Source of the DNA: an uncultured Peptoniphilus sp.
GTDB taxonomy: Bacteria > Bacillota > Clostridia > Tissierellales > Peptoniphilaceae
Length of the DNA: 62,079 bases
Direction of reading: 5' to 3'
Assembly: GCF_946998875.1 (NCBI RefSeq)
Contig: NZ_CAMQAY010000005.1
Span: forward strand, 1-62,079
Shown in pieces: positions 50,902 to 59,381 of the stretch (the stretch's first letter is position 1; every line of letters begins with the position of its first letter). The notes under the pieces are model-generated. The model was not told where the DNA came from and made no database searches. It was given only the letters and a program-made list of their open reading frames with translations. Both the position numbers and the translations under genes were made by a program.

Positions 50902-52315
50902 TTTTATCACCTACTTCTTTTGGTATCTCAAGAGGTAGACTTACCTTAACTGTAGTGCCAATATTTTCTTCAGAGAAAATTTCCAAGTTGCCCTTGTGAA
51001 GTTTTGTAATTTCATCACTTATAGATAGACCAATACCGCTGTGGCTCTTTGAGTGTTTGCCCTTATAAAATTTTTCCTTTACATGGGAAATTTCTTCCTT
51101 AGTCATTCCCATGCCATTGTCAGAAATCATCATGTGAACAAAATTATCTTCCTTTGCCATTTGAAATTTAACCCAGCCCTTGTCTGATGTAAATTTAATT
51201 GCATTGTCAAGTAAATTTATTAGTAGCTGTTTAATTCTATTTTCATCGGCATAAATAAGGACAGCTTCCTCTGGAAATTCTGTTATAAATTCAATATTAT
51301 TGGACTTTGCACGAGGTCTCATTTGTTTTGAAACATCGATACAAGTTTGTGAAATGTCAAATACTTCCTTGTCAAGAGTAATTCGTCCAGAAATATATCT
51401 TGAGAAGTCCAAAAGCTCTTCAACCATTTTTGCCAGTCTATCGGCTTCATTTTCAATTATATTTAAGCCATCTTCCATGAGGTCCTTTTCATCTTCCTTG
51501 GCATCTTTTAAGACAACTGCCCAGCCCTTAATAGATGTAAGTGGCGTCCTAAGTTCGTGAGAGATAGAAGATATAAATTCATTTTTAATCCTATCTTTAT
51601 TAATAATTTCATCGCTCATGGCATTTAAAGTCTTTGCCAGCTCTCCTATTTCGTCATCCTCATAGACTTTTGCCTTTTCTTCATAGTTTCCCTTTAACAT
51701 GGTCTTGGCAACTTCTGTAAGCTCAAGTATGGGCTTTACAATTGATTTTGATATAAGAAGTGAGGCCATAGTTGTAACTAGGGCAACAAAAAGTGTAAAG
51801 ATTAGAAGTGTTATACCAGCCTTTAATATGGCCTTATTTGCTTCTTCCATGGAGGAAATAAATCTTAAATAGCCAATATTTTCTCCATCAACATTTTTTA
51901 TGGCGCCAGTGACAGACATAATAGACTCGCCAGTTTGTGCATCTTCGCCACGCCATGTTTTTATCTCACCATCTTCTGCTGCTAGGACATCTCCTGTCTC
52001 TATGGGATTTGAGGAAAGCTTACCAATGGAATCCAAAAGTAGTTCTCCCTCATTGCCTAAAATTTGCACCTCGGCATTTGTATTTGAGAGGAAGATGTCG
52101 CTGTCTTCGTAGATTAAATCTTCAATGGACTTGTCAGAATAATCTCTCCTATAAATTTCAAGAGAAAGTTCCATTCTTGAAATTAATTCCTTAGAAATAT
52201 TGTCGTAGTAAAAAAAGCTAAAGGCAAAGAGCAAAAATATATCTATAATTGAAATTGTAATTAAAATAACTATTAGAAAACTTCTAACTAATCTTTTTCC
52301 AATTTTATTTTTCAA
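50894..52315 (-). CDS. Sensor histidine kinase
   Basis: The protein is 473 residues. Two transmembrane helices (about 11-35 and 165-188) flank an extracellular sensor region, followed by a HAMP domain (SIVKPILELTEVAKTMLKGN), HisKA with SSISHELRTPLTSIKG (phospho-acceptor H253) and HATPase_c with NLLDNAIKFT, DNGMGM and GIGLSIS. It phosphorylates the response regulator encoded 13 bases upstream. The start is TTG behind AGAGGTG. Layout resembles WalK/PhoR-type kinases, but without a PAS domain. Confidence 0.95.
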   Translation of the reverse strand: MKNKIGKRLVRSFLIVILITISIIDIFLLFAFSFFYYDNISKELISRMELSLEIYRRDYSDKSIEDLIYEDSDIFLSNTNAEVQILGNEGELLLDSIGKLSSNPIETGDVLAAEDGEIKTWRGEDAQTGESIMSVTGAIKNVDGENIGYLRFISSMEEANKAILKAGITLLIFTLFVALVTTMASLLISKSIVKPILELTEVAKTMLKGNYEEKAKVYEDDEIGELAKTLNAMSDEIINKDRIKNEFISSISHELRTPLTSIKGWAVVLKDAKEDEKDLMEDGLNIIENEADRLAKMVEELLDFSRYISGRITLDKEVFDISQTCIDVSKQMRPRAKSNNIEFITEFPEEAVLIYADENRIKQLLINLLDNAIKFTSDKGWVKFQMAKEDNFVHMMISDNGMGMTKEEISHVKEKFYKGKHSKSHSGIGLSISDEITKLHKGNLEIFSEENIGTTVKVSLPLEIPKEVGDKID

Positions 52316-52328
52316 TTACAGACACCTC

Positions 52329-53012
52329 TTATTTCCATCTGTATCCTGTTCCCCAAACTGTTTCAATATAATTTGGCTTGGCAGGGTTAGTCTCAATTTT
52401 TGACCTAAGTCTTCTAATGTTTACATCAACAATCTTTGAATCGCCTAAAAAGTCATCGCCCCATACAAGCCTTAGAATTTCATCTCTAGTCATGGCCTTG
52501 CCTGGATTTGTCATAAATATTTTTATAATTTGATATTCAGTAGGCGTTAGCTCTAGCTCCACATCTTCCTTATAAAATTTTCTTGAGTAAGAATCTATTT
52601 TAAAAGGAGGGTCAATAATTAGATTGCTTTCCTTAACTTCCTCTGGTTCAAGTCTTCTCTCAATAGATTTTATTCTTAGAGTTAATTCTGTAGGATTAAA
52701 GGGTTTTGTAAGATAATCGTCTGTGCCATATTGTAGACCCATAATCTTGTCATAGTCCTCTGCCTTAGCAGTTAGCATAATTATTCCAAGACTTTGAAAT
52801 TCTCCTCTTAGAGTCTTACAAACTTCAAAGCCGTCAATGCCTGGTAGCATAATGTCAAGTACAACGATATCAGGCCTTTCACGCCTTGCCACTTCAATTC
52901 CCTCTTCGCCGCTTCCAGCTTCAAAAATTATGTAGCCTTCTCTCTCTAAATTTATTTTTACAAATTTTCTTATTGATTCTTCATCTTCAACAAGCAATAC
53001 CTTAGTTTTCAA
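52329..53012 (-). CDS. OmpR-family response regulator
   Basis: The protein is 227 residues. The receiver domain has VEDEES (acidic pocket), phospho-acceptor D53 (VVLDIMLPG), a conserved Thr (LTAKAED) and Lys (LTKPFNP). The C-terminal winged helix includes LTPTEYQIIKIFMTNPGKAMTR-like, VDVNIRRLRSKIE and GTGYRWK. The start is TTG with AGAGGTGATATT upstream. It heads the operon RR-HK-lipoprotein-membrane protein. Confidence 0.96.
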   Translation of the reverse strand: MKTKVLLVEDEESIRKFVKINLEREGYIIFEAGSGEEGIEVARRERPDIVVLDIMLPGIDGFEVCKTLRGEFQSLGIIMLTAKAEDYDKIMGLQYGTDDYLTKPFNPTELTLRIKSIERRLEPEEVKESNLIIDPPFKIDSYSRKFYKEDVELELTPTEYQIIKIFMTNPGKAMTRDEILRLVWGDDFLGDSKIVDVNIRRLRSKIETNPAKPNYIETVWGTGYRWK

Positions 53013-53042
53013 AATATCACCTCTTACTGCTAATTATAAATA

Positions 53043-53074
53043 AAATCCACTCCAAATTCAATTGAAGTGGATTT
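53043..53074 (-). terminator. Terminator of guaB
   Basis: Stem AAATCCACT/AGTGGATTT (53043-53051 with 53066-53074) runs on the minus strand into TATTTATAATT. It lies 20 bases beyond the guaB stop. Confidence 0.75.
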
Positions 53075-53093
53075 ATTAATAAATTTTTAATAA

Positions 53094-54539
53094 TTAATAA
53101 TAGTTAGGAGCTTCTCTAGTAATAGTAATATTGTGTGGATGAGATTCAGCAAGGGAAGCTTGAGTGATTTTAACATACTTAGCTGTAGCTCTTAAAGTTT
53201 TTAGATCCTTTGCACCCATATAACCCATGGCAGACTTAACACCACCAACAAGTTGGAAGACAATGTCTCCTACAAGTCCCTTGTAAGGAACTCTACCTTC
53301 AACTCCTTCAGGAACATACTTAGTAGTTCCGCTTTGGAAATATCTATCAGATGATCCTGCACTCATAGCTCCAAGAGAACCCATGCCTCTGTAGGCTTTA
53401 AATCTTCTACCTTCAACAAAGATTTCTTCTCCTGGTGACTCATCAGTACCAGCAAAAAGTGAACCCATCATAACAACATTGCCGCCAGCTGCAAGAGCCT
53501 TAGCAACATCGCCTGAGAATTTGATACCACCATCAGCAATAATTGGCACGCCATATTTTTGAGCAGCCCTGTAAGCTTCCATAATGGCAGTAATTTGTGG
53601 AACGCCAATACCAGTTACAACTCTAGTAGTACAAATTGAACCAGGTCCAATACCAATCTTTACGCAGTCAGCACCAGCTTTGATTAAATCTTCAGTTCCT
53701 TCATAAGTTGCAACATTACCAGCTATAAGTTGAATGTCTGGGAAGGCATCCTTAATATTTCTTATAGTATTTAAAACATTTTTAGATTGGCCATGAGCTG
53801 TGTCAATTACAAAAACATCAGCCTTTGCCTTAACTAGGGCTTCGATTCTGTCAAGAACATCCTTTGTTGCTCCAACAGCAGCACCAGTTATTAGTCTTCC
53901 AGATGCATCTCTTGCAGAGTTTGGATATTGTTCGTGTTTTTCTATGTCCTTAATAGTTATAAGTCCCTTTAAGACATTGTCCTTATCAACAAGGGGAAGT
54001 TTTTCAATTTTATATTTTTTCAAAACTTTTAAAGCTTCATCAAGGGAAATATCTGGAGCACCAGTAATAAGTTTTTCAGAAGTCATGACTTCGCTAATTT
54101 TCTTAGATAAGTCAGTTTCAAACCTAATATCTCTATTAGTAATAATTCCTTCCAAAACTCCCTTTTCAGTTACAACTGGGACACCGCTAATTCTGTATCT
54201 TTCCATAAGTTCAGAAGCATCCTTAATTGCGTGTTCCTTAGTAAGTGAAAATGGATCAGTTATTACTCCATGTTCAGATCTCTTAACTCTATCAACTTCA
54301 AGAGCTTGGTCTTCAATAGACATATTCTTGTGAATAATACCAATTCCACCCTCTCTTGCCATGGCAATAGACATTCTGTGTTCAGTAACAGTGTCCATAC
54401 CTGCAGACATAAGTGGTATGTTTAACTTGATTTTTTCTGTCAAGTTTGTAGACAAATCAACTTCGTTAGGCAAAATTTCTGATTTTGCTGGCACAAGTAA
54501 GATATCGTCAAATGTTAATCCTTCTCCAAAAAATTCCAT
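53094..54539 (-). CDS. guaB: Inosine-5'-monophosphate dehydrogenase
   Basis: The protein is 481 residues. It begins with LTFDDILLVPAKSEILP, has two CBS domains (about 95-205), the substrate loop GIGPGSICTTRVVTGIGVPQ with the catalytic Cys, and the flap YRGMGSLGAM with the downstream VEGRVPYKG. It converts IMP to XMP with NAD+, the first step to GMP. It lies 22 bases downstream of cdaR on the same strand, with no terminator between. Confidence 0.98.
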   Translation of the reverse strand: MEFFGEGLTFDDILLVPAKSEILPNEVDLSTNLTEKIKLNIPLMSAGMDTVTEHRMSIAMAREGGIGIIHKNMSIEDQALEVDRVKRSEHGVITDPFSLTKEHAIKDASELMERYRISGVPVVTEKGVLEGIITNRDIRFETDLSKKISEVMTSEKLITGAPDISLDEALKVLKKYKIEKLPLVDKDNVLKGLITIKDIEKHEQYPNSARDASGRLITGAAVGATKDVLDRIEALVKAKADVFVIDTAHGQSKNVLNTIRNIKDAFPDIQLIAGNVATYEGTEDLIKAGADCVKIGIGPGSICTTRVVTGIGVPQITAIMEAYRAAQKYGVPIIADGGIKFSGDVAKALAAGGNVVMMGSLFAGTDESPGEEIFVEGRRFKAYRGMGSLGAMSAGSSDRYFQSGTTKYVPEGVEGRVPYKGLVGDIVFQLVGGVKSAMGYMGAKDLKTLRATAKYVKITQASLAESHPHNITITREAPNYY

Positions 54540-54561
54540 ATTCCCTCCTGATTATTAAAAA

Positions 54562-55503
54562 TTACTCTACTTCCTTAACTTTTTCTTTCAATTTATAACT
54601 AATATTTTCGTCAACTAGTGTAACCTTATCTGGCAAAATCAATCTAACTCTGTTGTCACCCTTTTTAATATTGTTAAAATTAATAGGTCGAGTTTCGATA
54701 AAATTAATAGAATCAATTACATCAGAATTTCCTCTAATTGTAACAGAAGCTGGCTCAATTGAAAAGTCATTTATTGCAATATTTTCTGTAGTATTTTCAT
54801 TGTAAACTAATTTAATAGGAACGGTCTTGCTCTTTAAAATAGGAACATCGACTTTTACAGTGGCAGGTGTCACTGTAACTTCCTTTATAACTTTTCCTGA
54901 ATCGTCATAGGCATAAATTTCTGCATCTACACTTGTAGTTTCAGTTAATTCTGTAACATCAATGTGAGCTTCCACTTTACTTATTTTACTTATATAAGTG
55001 CTTGCTCCCTTTAGGACGACATCAAAGTCCTTATTGATTTCTCCAACAGATAGACCTCTTTCAGGCTTATTTTTTGTAACTATATCAACCTTATGTTTTT
55101 CTTCCAAAACTTTATCTATTTTAAAGGGAATCCTTCTAGGAGATGTATTTACCACAGAAATACCAAGGTCAATATAAGAAACATTTATGGGAACAGAATG
55201 CTCTCCTTCACCTAACTTGCTTAAATCCACCTTAGCCACAATACCATCTCTTGTCACATTTCTCATATAAGAATTATAGCCTTGAAGTTTGACATCAACA
55301 GTAGATTCCTTTGGCGAAATAATCGTCAAATTATTGTCCTTTAAATGAGACAAGCCGTCATAAGTGACTTCGATGTTTTTAAAATTTGATGAAGTTATAA
55401 AATTTGCCTCGCTCTTTACATAGGACCATAATATAATGGCAAAGACAAGAGACATAATTTTTATCATTAAACTTTTGTCATTTTTAAAACTTATCTTTTT
55501 CAT
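54562..55503 (-). CDS. cdaR: YbbR-domain regulator of diadenylate cyclase (CdaR)
   Basis: The ATG at 55501-55503 (MKKISFKNDKSLMIKIMSLVFAIILWSYVKSEAN) follows GGTGATAATA; the open frame upstream is simply antisense-free overlap with cdaA. The 313-residue protein has one N-terminal membrane helix and several YbbR repeats (NIEVTYDGLSHLKDNNL...; VDVKLQGYNSYMRNV...; DVVLKGASTYISKI...; VTIRGNSDVIDSI). It controls CdaA activity from outside the membrane. It overlaps cdaA by 20 bases. Confidence 0.92.
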   Translation of the reverse strand: MKKISFKNDKSLMIKIMSLVFAIILWSYVKSEANFITSSNFKNIEVTYDGLSHLKDNNLTIISPKESTVDVKLQGYNSYMRNVTRDGIVAKVDLSKLGEGEHSVPINVSYIDLGISVVNTSPRRIPFKIDKVLEEKHKVDIVTKNKPERGLSVGEINKDFDVVLKGASTYISKISKVEAHIDVTELTETTSVDAEIYAYDDSGKVIKEVTVTPATVKVDVPILKSKTVPIKLVYNENTTENIAINDFSIEPASVTIRGNSDVIDSINFIETRPINFNNIKKGDNRVRLILPDKVTLVDENISYKLKEKVKEVE

Positions 55504-56314
55504 TATTATCACCACGCTTTGCGAAAATAGTTCTCGCCCTGTATTCAGGACTGTAAATCTCAAGAAGTTTCGCTTCAAGAGTTTCAATGTCCAAATATCT
55601 TGAGATAACGCCATTTTCTGCAGTAGAAATAGTTCCGTTTTCTTCAGAAACCATAATACTTAGACAGTCAGACTTTTCGGAAATACCAATTCCAGCCCTG
55701 TGCCTTGTGCCCAGTTCCTTAGAAATTTTTTGATTGTCAGATAGGGGCAAAAAGCAAGCCGCCGCCTTTACCTTAGACCCCTTAATAATAACTGCCCCAT
55801 CGTGAAGAGGCGTGTTAGGAATAAAAATATTTATAAGTAGACCACTGCTGACAAGACCATTAATCTCTGTACCAGTTTCAATAACTTCAGTAAGCCCTAC
55901 TTCCTTTTCAATAATAATAAGGGCGCCAATTTTTTGTCTGGCAAGAGACGCCACAGCAGAAATAATTTCTTCAACAGTTTCTGGGACAACTTCCTTGTTT
56001 TGACTAAAATTATTTTTAATACTAGAAGTAAGACCTAAGTATTGTAGACCTCTTCTGATTTCCGGTTGGAATAAAACTATAATGGCGACTATACCATCAT
56101 TGATGAATCTCGTGAAAATCCAGTTTACAGTGTAAAGTTGGAAAAACTGTGAAATTTTTATAAATAATAAAATTAAAAGAATTCCCTTAAAAACTTGTTC
56201 TGCTCTAGTATTTCTAATTAATTTTAAAATGTAATAAATTAACATTGTGACAATTAAAATGTCCACTACATCTCTTAAATTTATCACATTTAATAAATTA
56301 TTAAATTTATCCAT
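55484..56314 (-). CDS. cdaA: Diadenylate cyclase CdaA
   Basis: The protein is 276 residues. Three N-terminal membrane helices (about 15-85) precede the DAC domain with the DGA (172-174) and RHR (204-206) motifs, in HDGAVIIKG and GTRHRAGIG. It makes c-di-AMP from two ATP, controlling potassium and cell-wall homeostasis. It overlaps cdaR. The usual third partner glmM is not adjacent; guaB follows instead. Confidence 0.97.
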   Translation of the reverse strand: MDKFNNLLNVINLRDVVDILIVTMLIYYILKLIRNTRAEQVFKGILLILLFIKISQFFQLYTVNWIFTRFINDGIVAIIVLFQPEIRRGLQYLGLTSSIKNNFSQNKEVVPETVEEIISAVASLARQKIGALIIIEKEVGLTEVIETGTEINGLVSSGLLINIFIPNTPLHDGAVIIKGSKVKAAACFLPLSDNQKISKELGTRHRAGIGISEKSDCLSIMVSEENGTISTAENGVISRYLDIETLEAKLLEIYSPEYRARTIFAKRGDNNEKDKF

Positions 56315-56873
56315 TAGGCACCTTCTTCCTAGTAATTAAAATTATTGCAAAAAATAAACCAAGGGATATTAAAATATCCCCAAGGCTAATGACCTTGGAA
56401 GGTCCAATAAATCTCTTTAAGTATATGAAGTCCGACAAGAAATAAAGTTTGGGATTGTCAAAGACTCCGTGGCTTAGGCTTCCGCCCATGTAAATAATTT
56501 TTATAACCCTCTCATTGTCTATTTTCATTAGGGCTTTGGCCGCTACTGGCATCTTTCCATTTGCCATTACTGGAAGGGCATTTAAAAAAGTCCCAAGACC
56601 ACAAATTAAAAGTCCCAAGTTTTTATAATTTGAAAAAAATGAAAGACTAATAAGTAAGAGGGATAGGATATGAAAAATTGTAAAGTTTCTTACGAAAAAA
56701 TCAGCAAGACTTCCAAAATATCTTCCCGTTATAAAATTTATAAAAATCATTATAAAAATTCCAATAAAGGCAAGATAGAATCTTTTGAATTTAAAATTTA
56801 TTAAATTATTTAAGTCCTTGTTCTTCGTAAAAAATAAAACAAGAAAAGCTAAAATAATTGCCTCTAAAATCAT
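56307..56873 (-). CDS. DUF5317 membrane protein
   Basis: The protein is 188 residues with about six hydrophobic helices. The conserved DUF5317 features are LPVMANGKMPVAAKAL, HGVFDNPKLYFLSDFIYL and PSKVISLGDILISLGLF. Function is unknown. It overlaps cdaA by eight bases, so it is probably cotranscribed and translationally coupled with the c-di-AMP genes. A family assignment from memory of this motif set seems sound. Confidence 0.83.
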   Translation of the reverse strand: MILEAIILAFLVLFFTKNKDLNNLINFKFKRFYLAFIGIFIMIFINFITGRYFGSLADFFVRNFTIFHILSLLLISLSFFSNYKNLGLLICGLGTFLNALPVMANGKMPVAAKALMKIDNERVIKIIYMGGSLSHGVFDNPKLYFLSDFIYLKRFIGPSKVISLGDILISLGLFFAIILITRKKVPNG

Positions 56874-57080
56874 ATCATCACCTTAATTTATAATATCACA
56901 AATAAGATTCCTTGACATAAATTCCAAAAATTTTTCCTTCTAAATATTATAACACAAAAGAATTTCCAAGATAAATTTTTGAAGACAATAAAATTTTGTA
57001 GTGGAGTTTATTTAAGAGCATTTGTTATTTCTCAAAATTTCAATTATACTCGATATAAGAAATGTGAAAGGATGATAAAA

Positions 57081-57401
57081 ATGTACAAATGCCCAAATTG
57101 TGGTTCAGAATATGGCTATAGTGATAATATTGCCTATCATTGTCCAGAATGTGGACATACTTCGACTGATCTTTGCCTGGAAAAGGAAAAAGTCCTAGAC
57201 TCCAATGGCAACGAATTAAAAACTGGCGACTCCGTAATAACTATTAAGGATTTGAAGTTTGGCAAAGGAACTATGAAGAGAGGGACAAAGATTAATAATA
57301 TTAGAATCCTGGAAGAAGAAGTAAATGGTCACGACATCGAAGCAAGGGTAAAGGAGTTTGGCGGAATTTATTTAAAATCTTCAGTAGTAAAAAAATCATG
57401 A
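57081..57401 (+). CDS. YjdM/PhnA-family zinc-ribbon protein
   Basis: The ATG at 57081 (MYKCPNCGSEYGY) follows AAAGGATGATAAAA; an upstream in-frame ATG at 56979 lacks a ribosome site. The 106-residue protein has an N-terminal zinc ribbon (C4, C7, C21, C24) and the YjdM core (VLDSNGNELKTGDSVITIKDLKF...GTKINNIRIL...GIYLKSSVVKK). The old link to alkylphosphonate use is doubtful; the function is unknown. It is monocistronic and followed by a terminator. Confidence 0.92.
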   Translation: MYKCPNCGSEYGYSDNIAYHCPECGHTSTDLCLEKEKVLDSNGNELKTGDSVITIKDLKFGKGTMKRGTKINNIRILEEEVNGHDIEARVKEFGGIYLKSSVVKKS

Positions 57402-57403
57402 CT

Positions 57404-57430
57404 AGCAGTGAATTATCACTGCTTTTTTTT
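57404..57430 (+). terminator. Terminator of the yjdM-like gene
   Basis: A perfect 8-bp stem AGCAGTGA/TCACTGCT (57404-57411 with 57416-57423) is followed by TTTTTTT. Confidence 0.88.
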
Positions 57431-57489
57431 GTGAAAACTTCCTAGTAAGAAATATTGAATGGGAAAAATTTTCAATTAAAAAATAAATA

Positions 57490-57830
57490 GGAATTAAGAA
57501 AAAATTAGTGGCGAGAAAAAAATTAGGGATCAACAAAAAATTACATATTAGCAAAAAGTTCACTCAAGTTTGAAAAATTAAGAATCAAGAAAAGTTTGGT
57601 AATTAGTAAAAAATTATGGCATAGCAAAAGATTTACTCATACATAAAAAATTAGCGATAAACAAAAAATTAAGTATTAGCAAAAAATTTGCTCATGCTTA
57701 AAAAATTAGGAGTCAAGAAAAATTTGCCAATTGCTGAAAAATTAGGAATGAGAAAATTTTTAAGGATAAAGAAATTTTTATGCATCTCTAAAAAAATATG
57801 ACTTAAAAAGAATTAGGACAGCAAAAAAAT
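57490..57830 (+). repeat. Degenerate ~18-bp tandem repeat block
   Basis: About 17 copies of an A-rich unit of roughly AGCAAAAAATTAGNNAT occur at an 18-base period. Some units are 22 bases long and start AGCAAAAAATTTGCTCAT; these recur about every 55-73 bases and give a higher-order pattern. In plus-strand frames the units read as a hexapeptide KKLxIS (for example KKLGIN, KKLSIS, KKFAHA), but each 22-base unit brings a stop or frame change, so no long frame survives. No spacers of unique sequence occur, so it is not CRISPR. It may be a decayed repeat protein or a non-coding satellite. Confidence 0.7.
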
Positions 57831-57878
57831 ACCACCTGCATGCTTTTAAAGGTGGTAAAACAAAAAGTAGTTAAAATG

Positions 57879-58009
57879 AAAAAACCGCTCGTATCGGCTT
57901 AGGTGGTTTTTATATTAATAACACTAAGGCGACCCCTTCTTCTGCCCTGTGGCAAATAAGGGTGTCCTCATTTACATACATAATATCATTCAGCACTCAA
58001 ATAATTAAA
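57879..58009 (-). ncRNA. Candidate small structured RNA (type I antitoxin-like)
   Basis: On the minus strand TTTAAT (58004-58009) and TATTAT (57980-57985), 18 bases apart, would start an RNA near 57973. It contains GGACACCC and GGGGTCGCC segments with partial complementarity and a CCACAGGGCAG loop. It ends at a hairpin AAAAACC.../...GGTTTTT (57884-57907 or so) followed by T. Length is about 95 bases. The arrangement recalls Fst/par-type antitoxin RNAs, but no hydrophobic toxin peptide is visible nearby. A 23-codon frame within it has no ribosome site. Confidence 0.38.
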
Positions 58010-58028
58010 TAAACCTAATAGTCTTCTC

Positions 58029-59279
58029 TTATTTCAAAGAATATTTTGTGCCTCTTCCCTTTCCTCTTTTAATGACATAGCCCTTGTCCATCAAATCATT
58101 TAACACATTTAAAACTTTATTTTTTCCAAATCCAGTATCATCAGCTATGGCAGAACTAGGAAGAGATTTATTCTTCAATGCCCTGTAAACCCTTGTCTCA
58201 TCTTGGCTTAAATTTTCCACACCAAAAATAAGAGGCAATCTAACTTCAATAGAATTATCAAAAATTTTAAAATAAGGATTTTTCTCGTAATTTTTATAAG
58301 CTTCTTTAATTCTCTTAATTCCTGTTCCAAAGCTCTCAATGATGTTCAATCTGAAAAATATATTGCCAATAATAGGATTTCTCATAACAGAAATTTGTCC
58401 GTTAAGATACTCCTCCTCGCTTATACCAGTTGGCAAACCACCTGGAGATACAATGGTGATAGCATCTTTCTCCATAGAAACTTGAATATAAGAATTAGTC
58501 ATCCAATCCCTGTGGACCAAGGCGTTGGCGATAGCTTCTCTAAAAGCATTCTCTGGAACAAGATCGACTCTCTCACGATAAGAACCCTTAATATTTTCAA
58601 TTTGATAGTATTCCCTATACTTTTCAATACTAGTGTCAAAGGCTTCAAGAATTGAAATATTCTTTAGTTGCAAGCGACTCAAAATAGTATTTTGACTTTC
58701 CCCAAACCTCACAATATCAATTAAATTGTCATCATTCTTATCAGCAAATAAGGAACCAGCGTTAGTCAAAAAATTATTTTTATCAACTAATTCCAAAGTC
58801 TTTAAAATATCATTGTTTATTTCTTTTATTCCTACAATTTCTTTAAATTTCTTTTCAAGATAAAGAAAGCTGTAGCTCTCTTTCTTAGAAGACAGAGAAT
58901 CATAAGACTTATTTTGACCTTCCACAATTAACCTTTTGAGTTCCAAACTGTCAATCTCAACAGTGGAAGAATCATTCCTCTTATAAGATTTTGACTTGTA
59001 AAAATATGGCTTCTCATCGCCTGGATGGACTTTAAGCTTAATAAGATTTTCTTTACAATCCATTTCGATTTCAAAACTTATTTGAGGTGATATAGAATCA
59101 TTTATCTTATTTTCAATAGCAATAGCATCGGATTTCAAATTCGTTAAACCCACAGACTTGCCATTATCATCTACGCCGAATAAAACTTCGCCACCATCAT
59201 AATTGGCAAAGGCGACAACTGACTTTAAAAAAGAATCGGAAATTTTTTCCTTAAACTCTAAATTGCGTGTCTCTCTCAT
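58029..59279 (-). CDS. AlbA_2/Schlafen-type DNA-binding, ATP-binding regulator
   Basis: The ATG at 59277-59279 (MRETRNLEFKEKISDSFLKSVVAFANYDGG) follows CAGGAGGAGTT. The 416-residue protein has an N-terminal AlbA_2 domain (about 5-115; GGEVLFGVDDNGKSVGL), a C-terminal HATPase_c_4 region (FREAIANALVHRDW...ESFGTGIKRIKEAY) and a winged-helix end (SSAIADDTGFGKNKVLNVLNDL...RGTKYSLK). Such proteins are often called 'RecG-like' or 'transcriptional regulator' and are frequent on mobile islands. A four-copy dyad covers its promoter, suggesting autoregulation. Confidence 0.9.
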   Translation of the reverse strand: MRETRNLEFKEKISDSFLKSVVAFANYDGGEVLFGVDDNGKSVGLTNLKSDAIAIENKINDSISPQISFEIEMDCKENLIKLKVHPGDEKPYFYKSKSYKRNDSSTVEIDSLELKRLIVEGQNKSYDSLSSKKESYSFLYLEKKFKEIVGIKEINNDILKTLELVDKNNFLTNAGSLFADKNDDNLIDIVRFGESQNTILSRLQLKNISILEAFDTSIEKYREYYQIENIKGSYRERVDLVPENAFREAIANALVHRDWMTNSYIQVSMEKDAITIVSPGGLPTGISEEEYLNGQISVMRNPIIGNIFFRLNIIESFGTGIKRIKEAYKNYEKNPYFKIFDNSIEVRLPLIFGVENLSQDETRVYRALKNKSLPSSAIADDTGFGKNKVLNVLNDLMDKGYVIKRGKGRGTKYSLK

Positions 59280-59295
59280 AACTCCTCCTGAGTTA

Positions 59296-59355
59296 ATTAT
59301 ATACAATAACAAGCGCAAAAACAAACGTAAAATTTTGCGTTTGCTTTTGCGTTTG
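59296..59355 (-). promoter_or_regulatory. Promoter and four-copy dyad operator of the AlbA_2 gene
   Basis: Four 11-mers, CAAGCGCAAAA, CAAACGTAAAA, TTTTGCGTTTG and TTTTGCGTTTG, lie at 59310-59320, 59322-59332, 59333-59343 and 59345-59355. They are two direct copies facing two inverted copies about a centre at 59332/59333, with one-base gaps. The promoter -10 TATAAT is at 59296-59301 and a -35 TTGTTT at 59319-59324 (17-base spacer), so the -35 lies inside the repeats. Confidence 0.82.
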
Positions 59356-59381
59356 AAATAAAACGTAGTTCATAAATCTTA

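Noticed and set aside
53800..54333. 177-codon open frame on the plus strand inside guaB
   Set aside because: It is antisense to a highly conserved gene, has no ribosome site and a Ser/Thr/Leu-rich shadow composition.
57490..57830. CRISPR array
   Set aside because: The units are short, degenerate and adjacent, with no unique spacers, and no cas genes are present.
57915..57983. 23-codon minus-strand frame (MYVNEDTLICHRAEEG...) inside the small-RNA candidate
   Set aside because: No ribosome site and no hydrophobic segment; better explained as part of a structured RNA.
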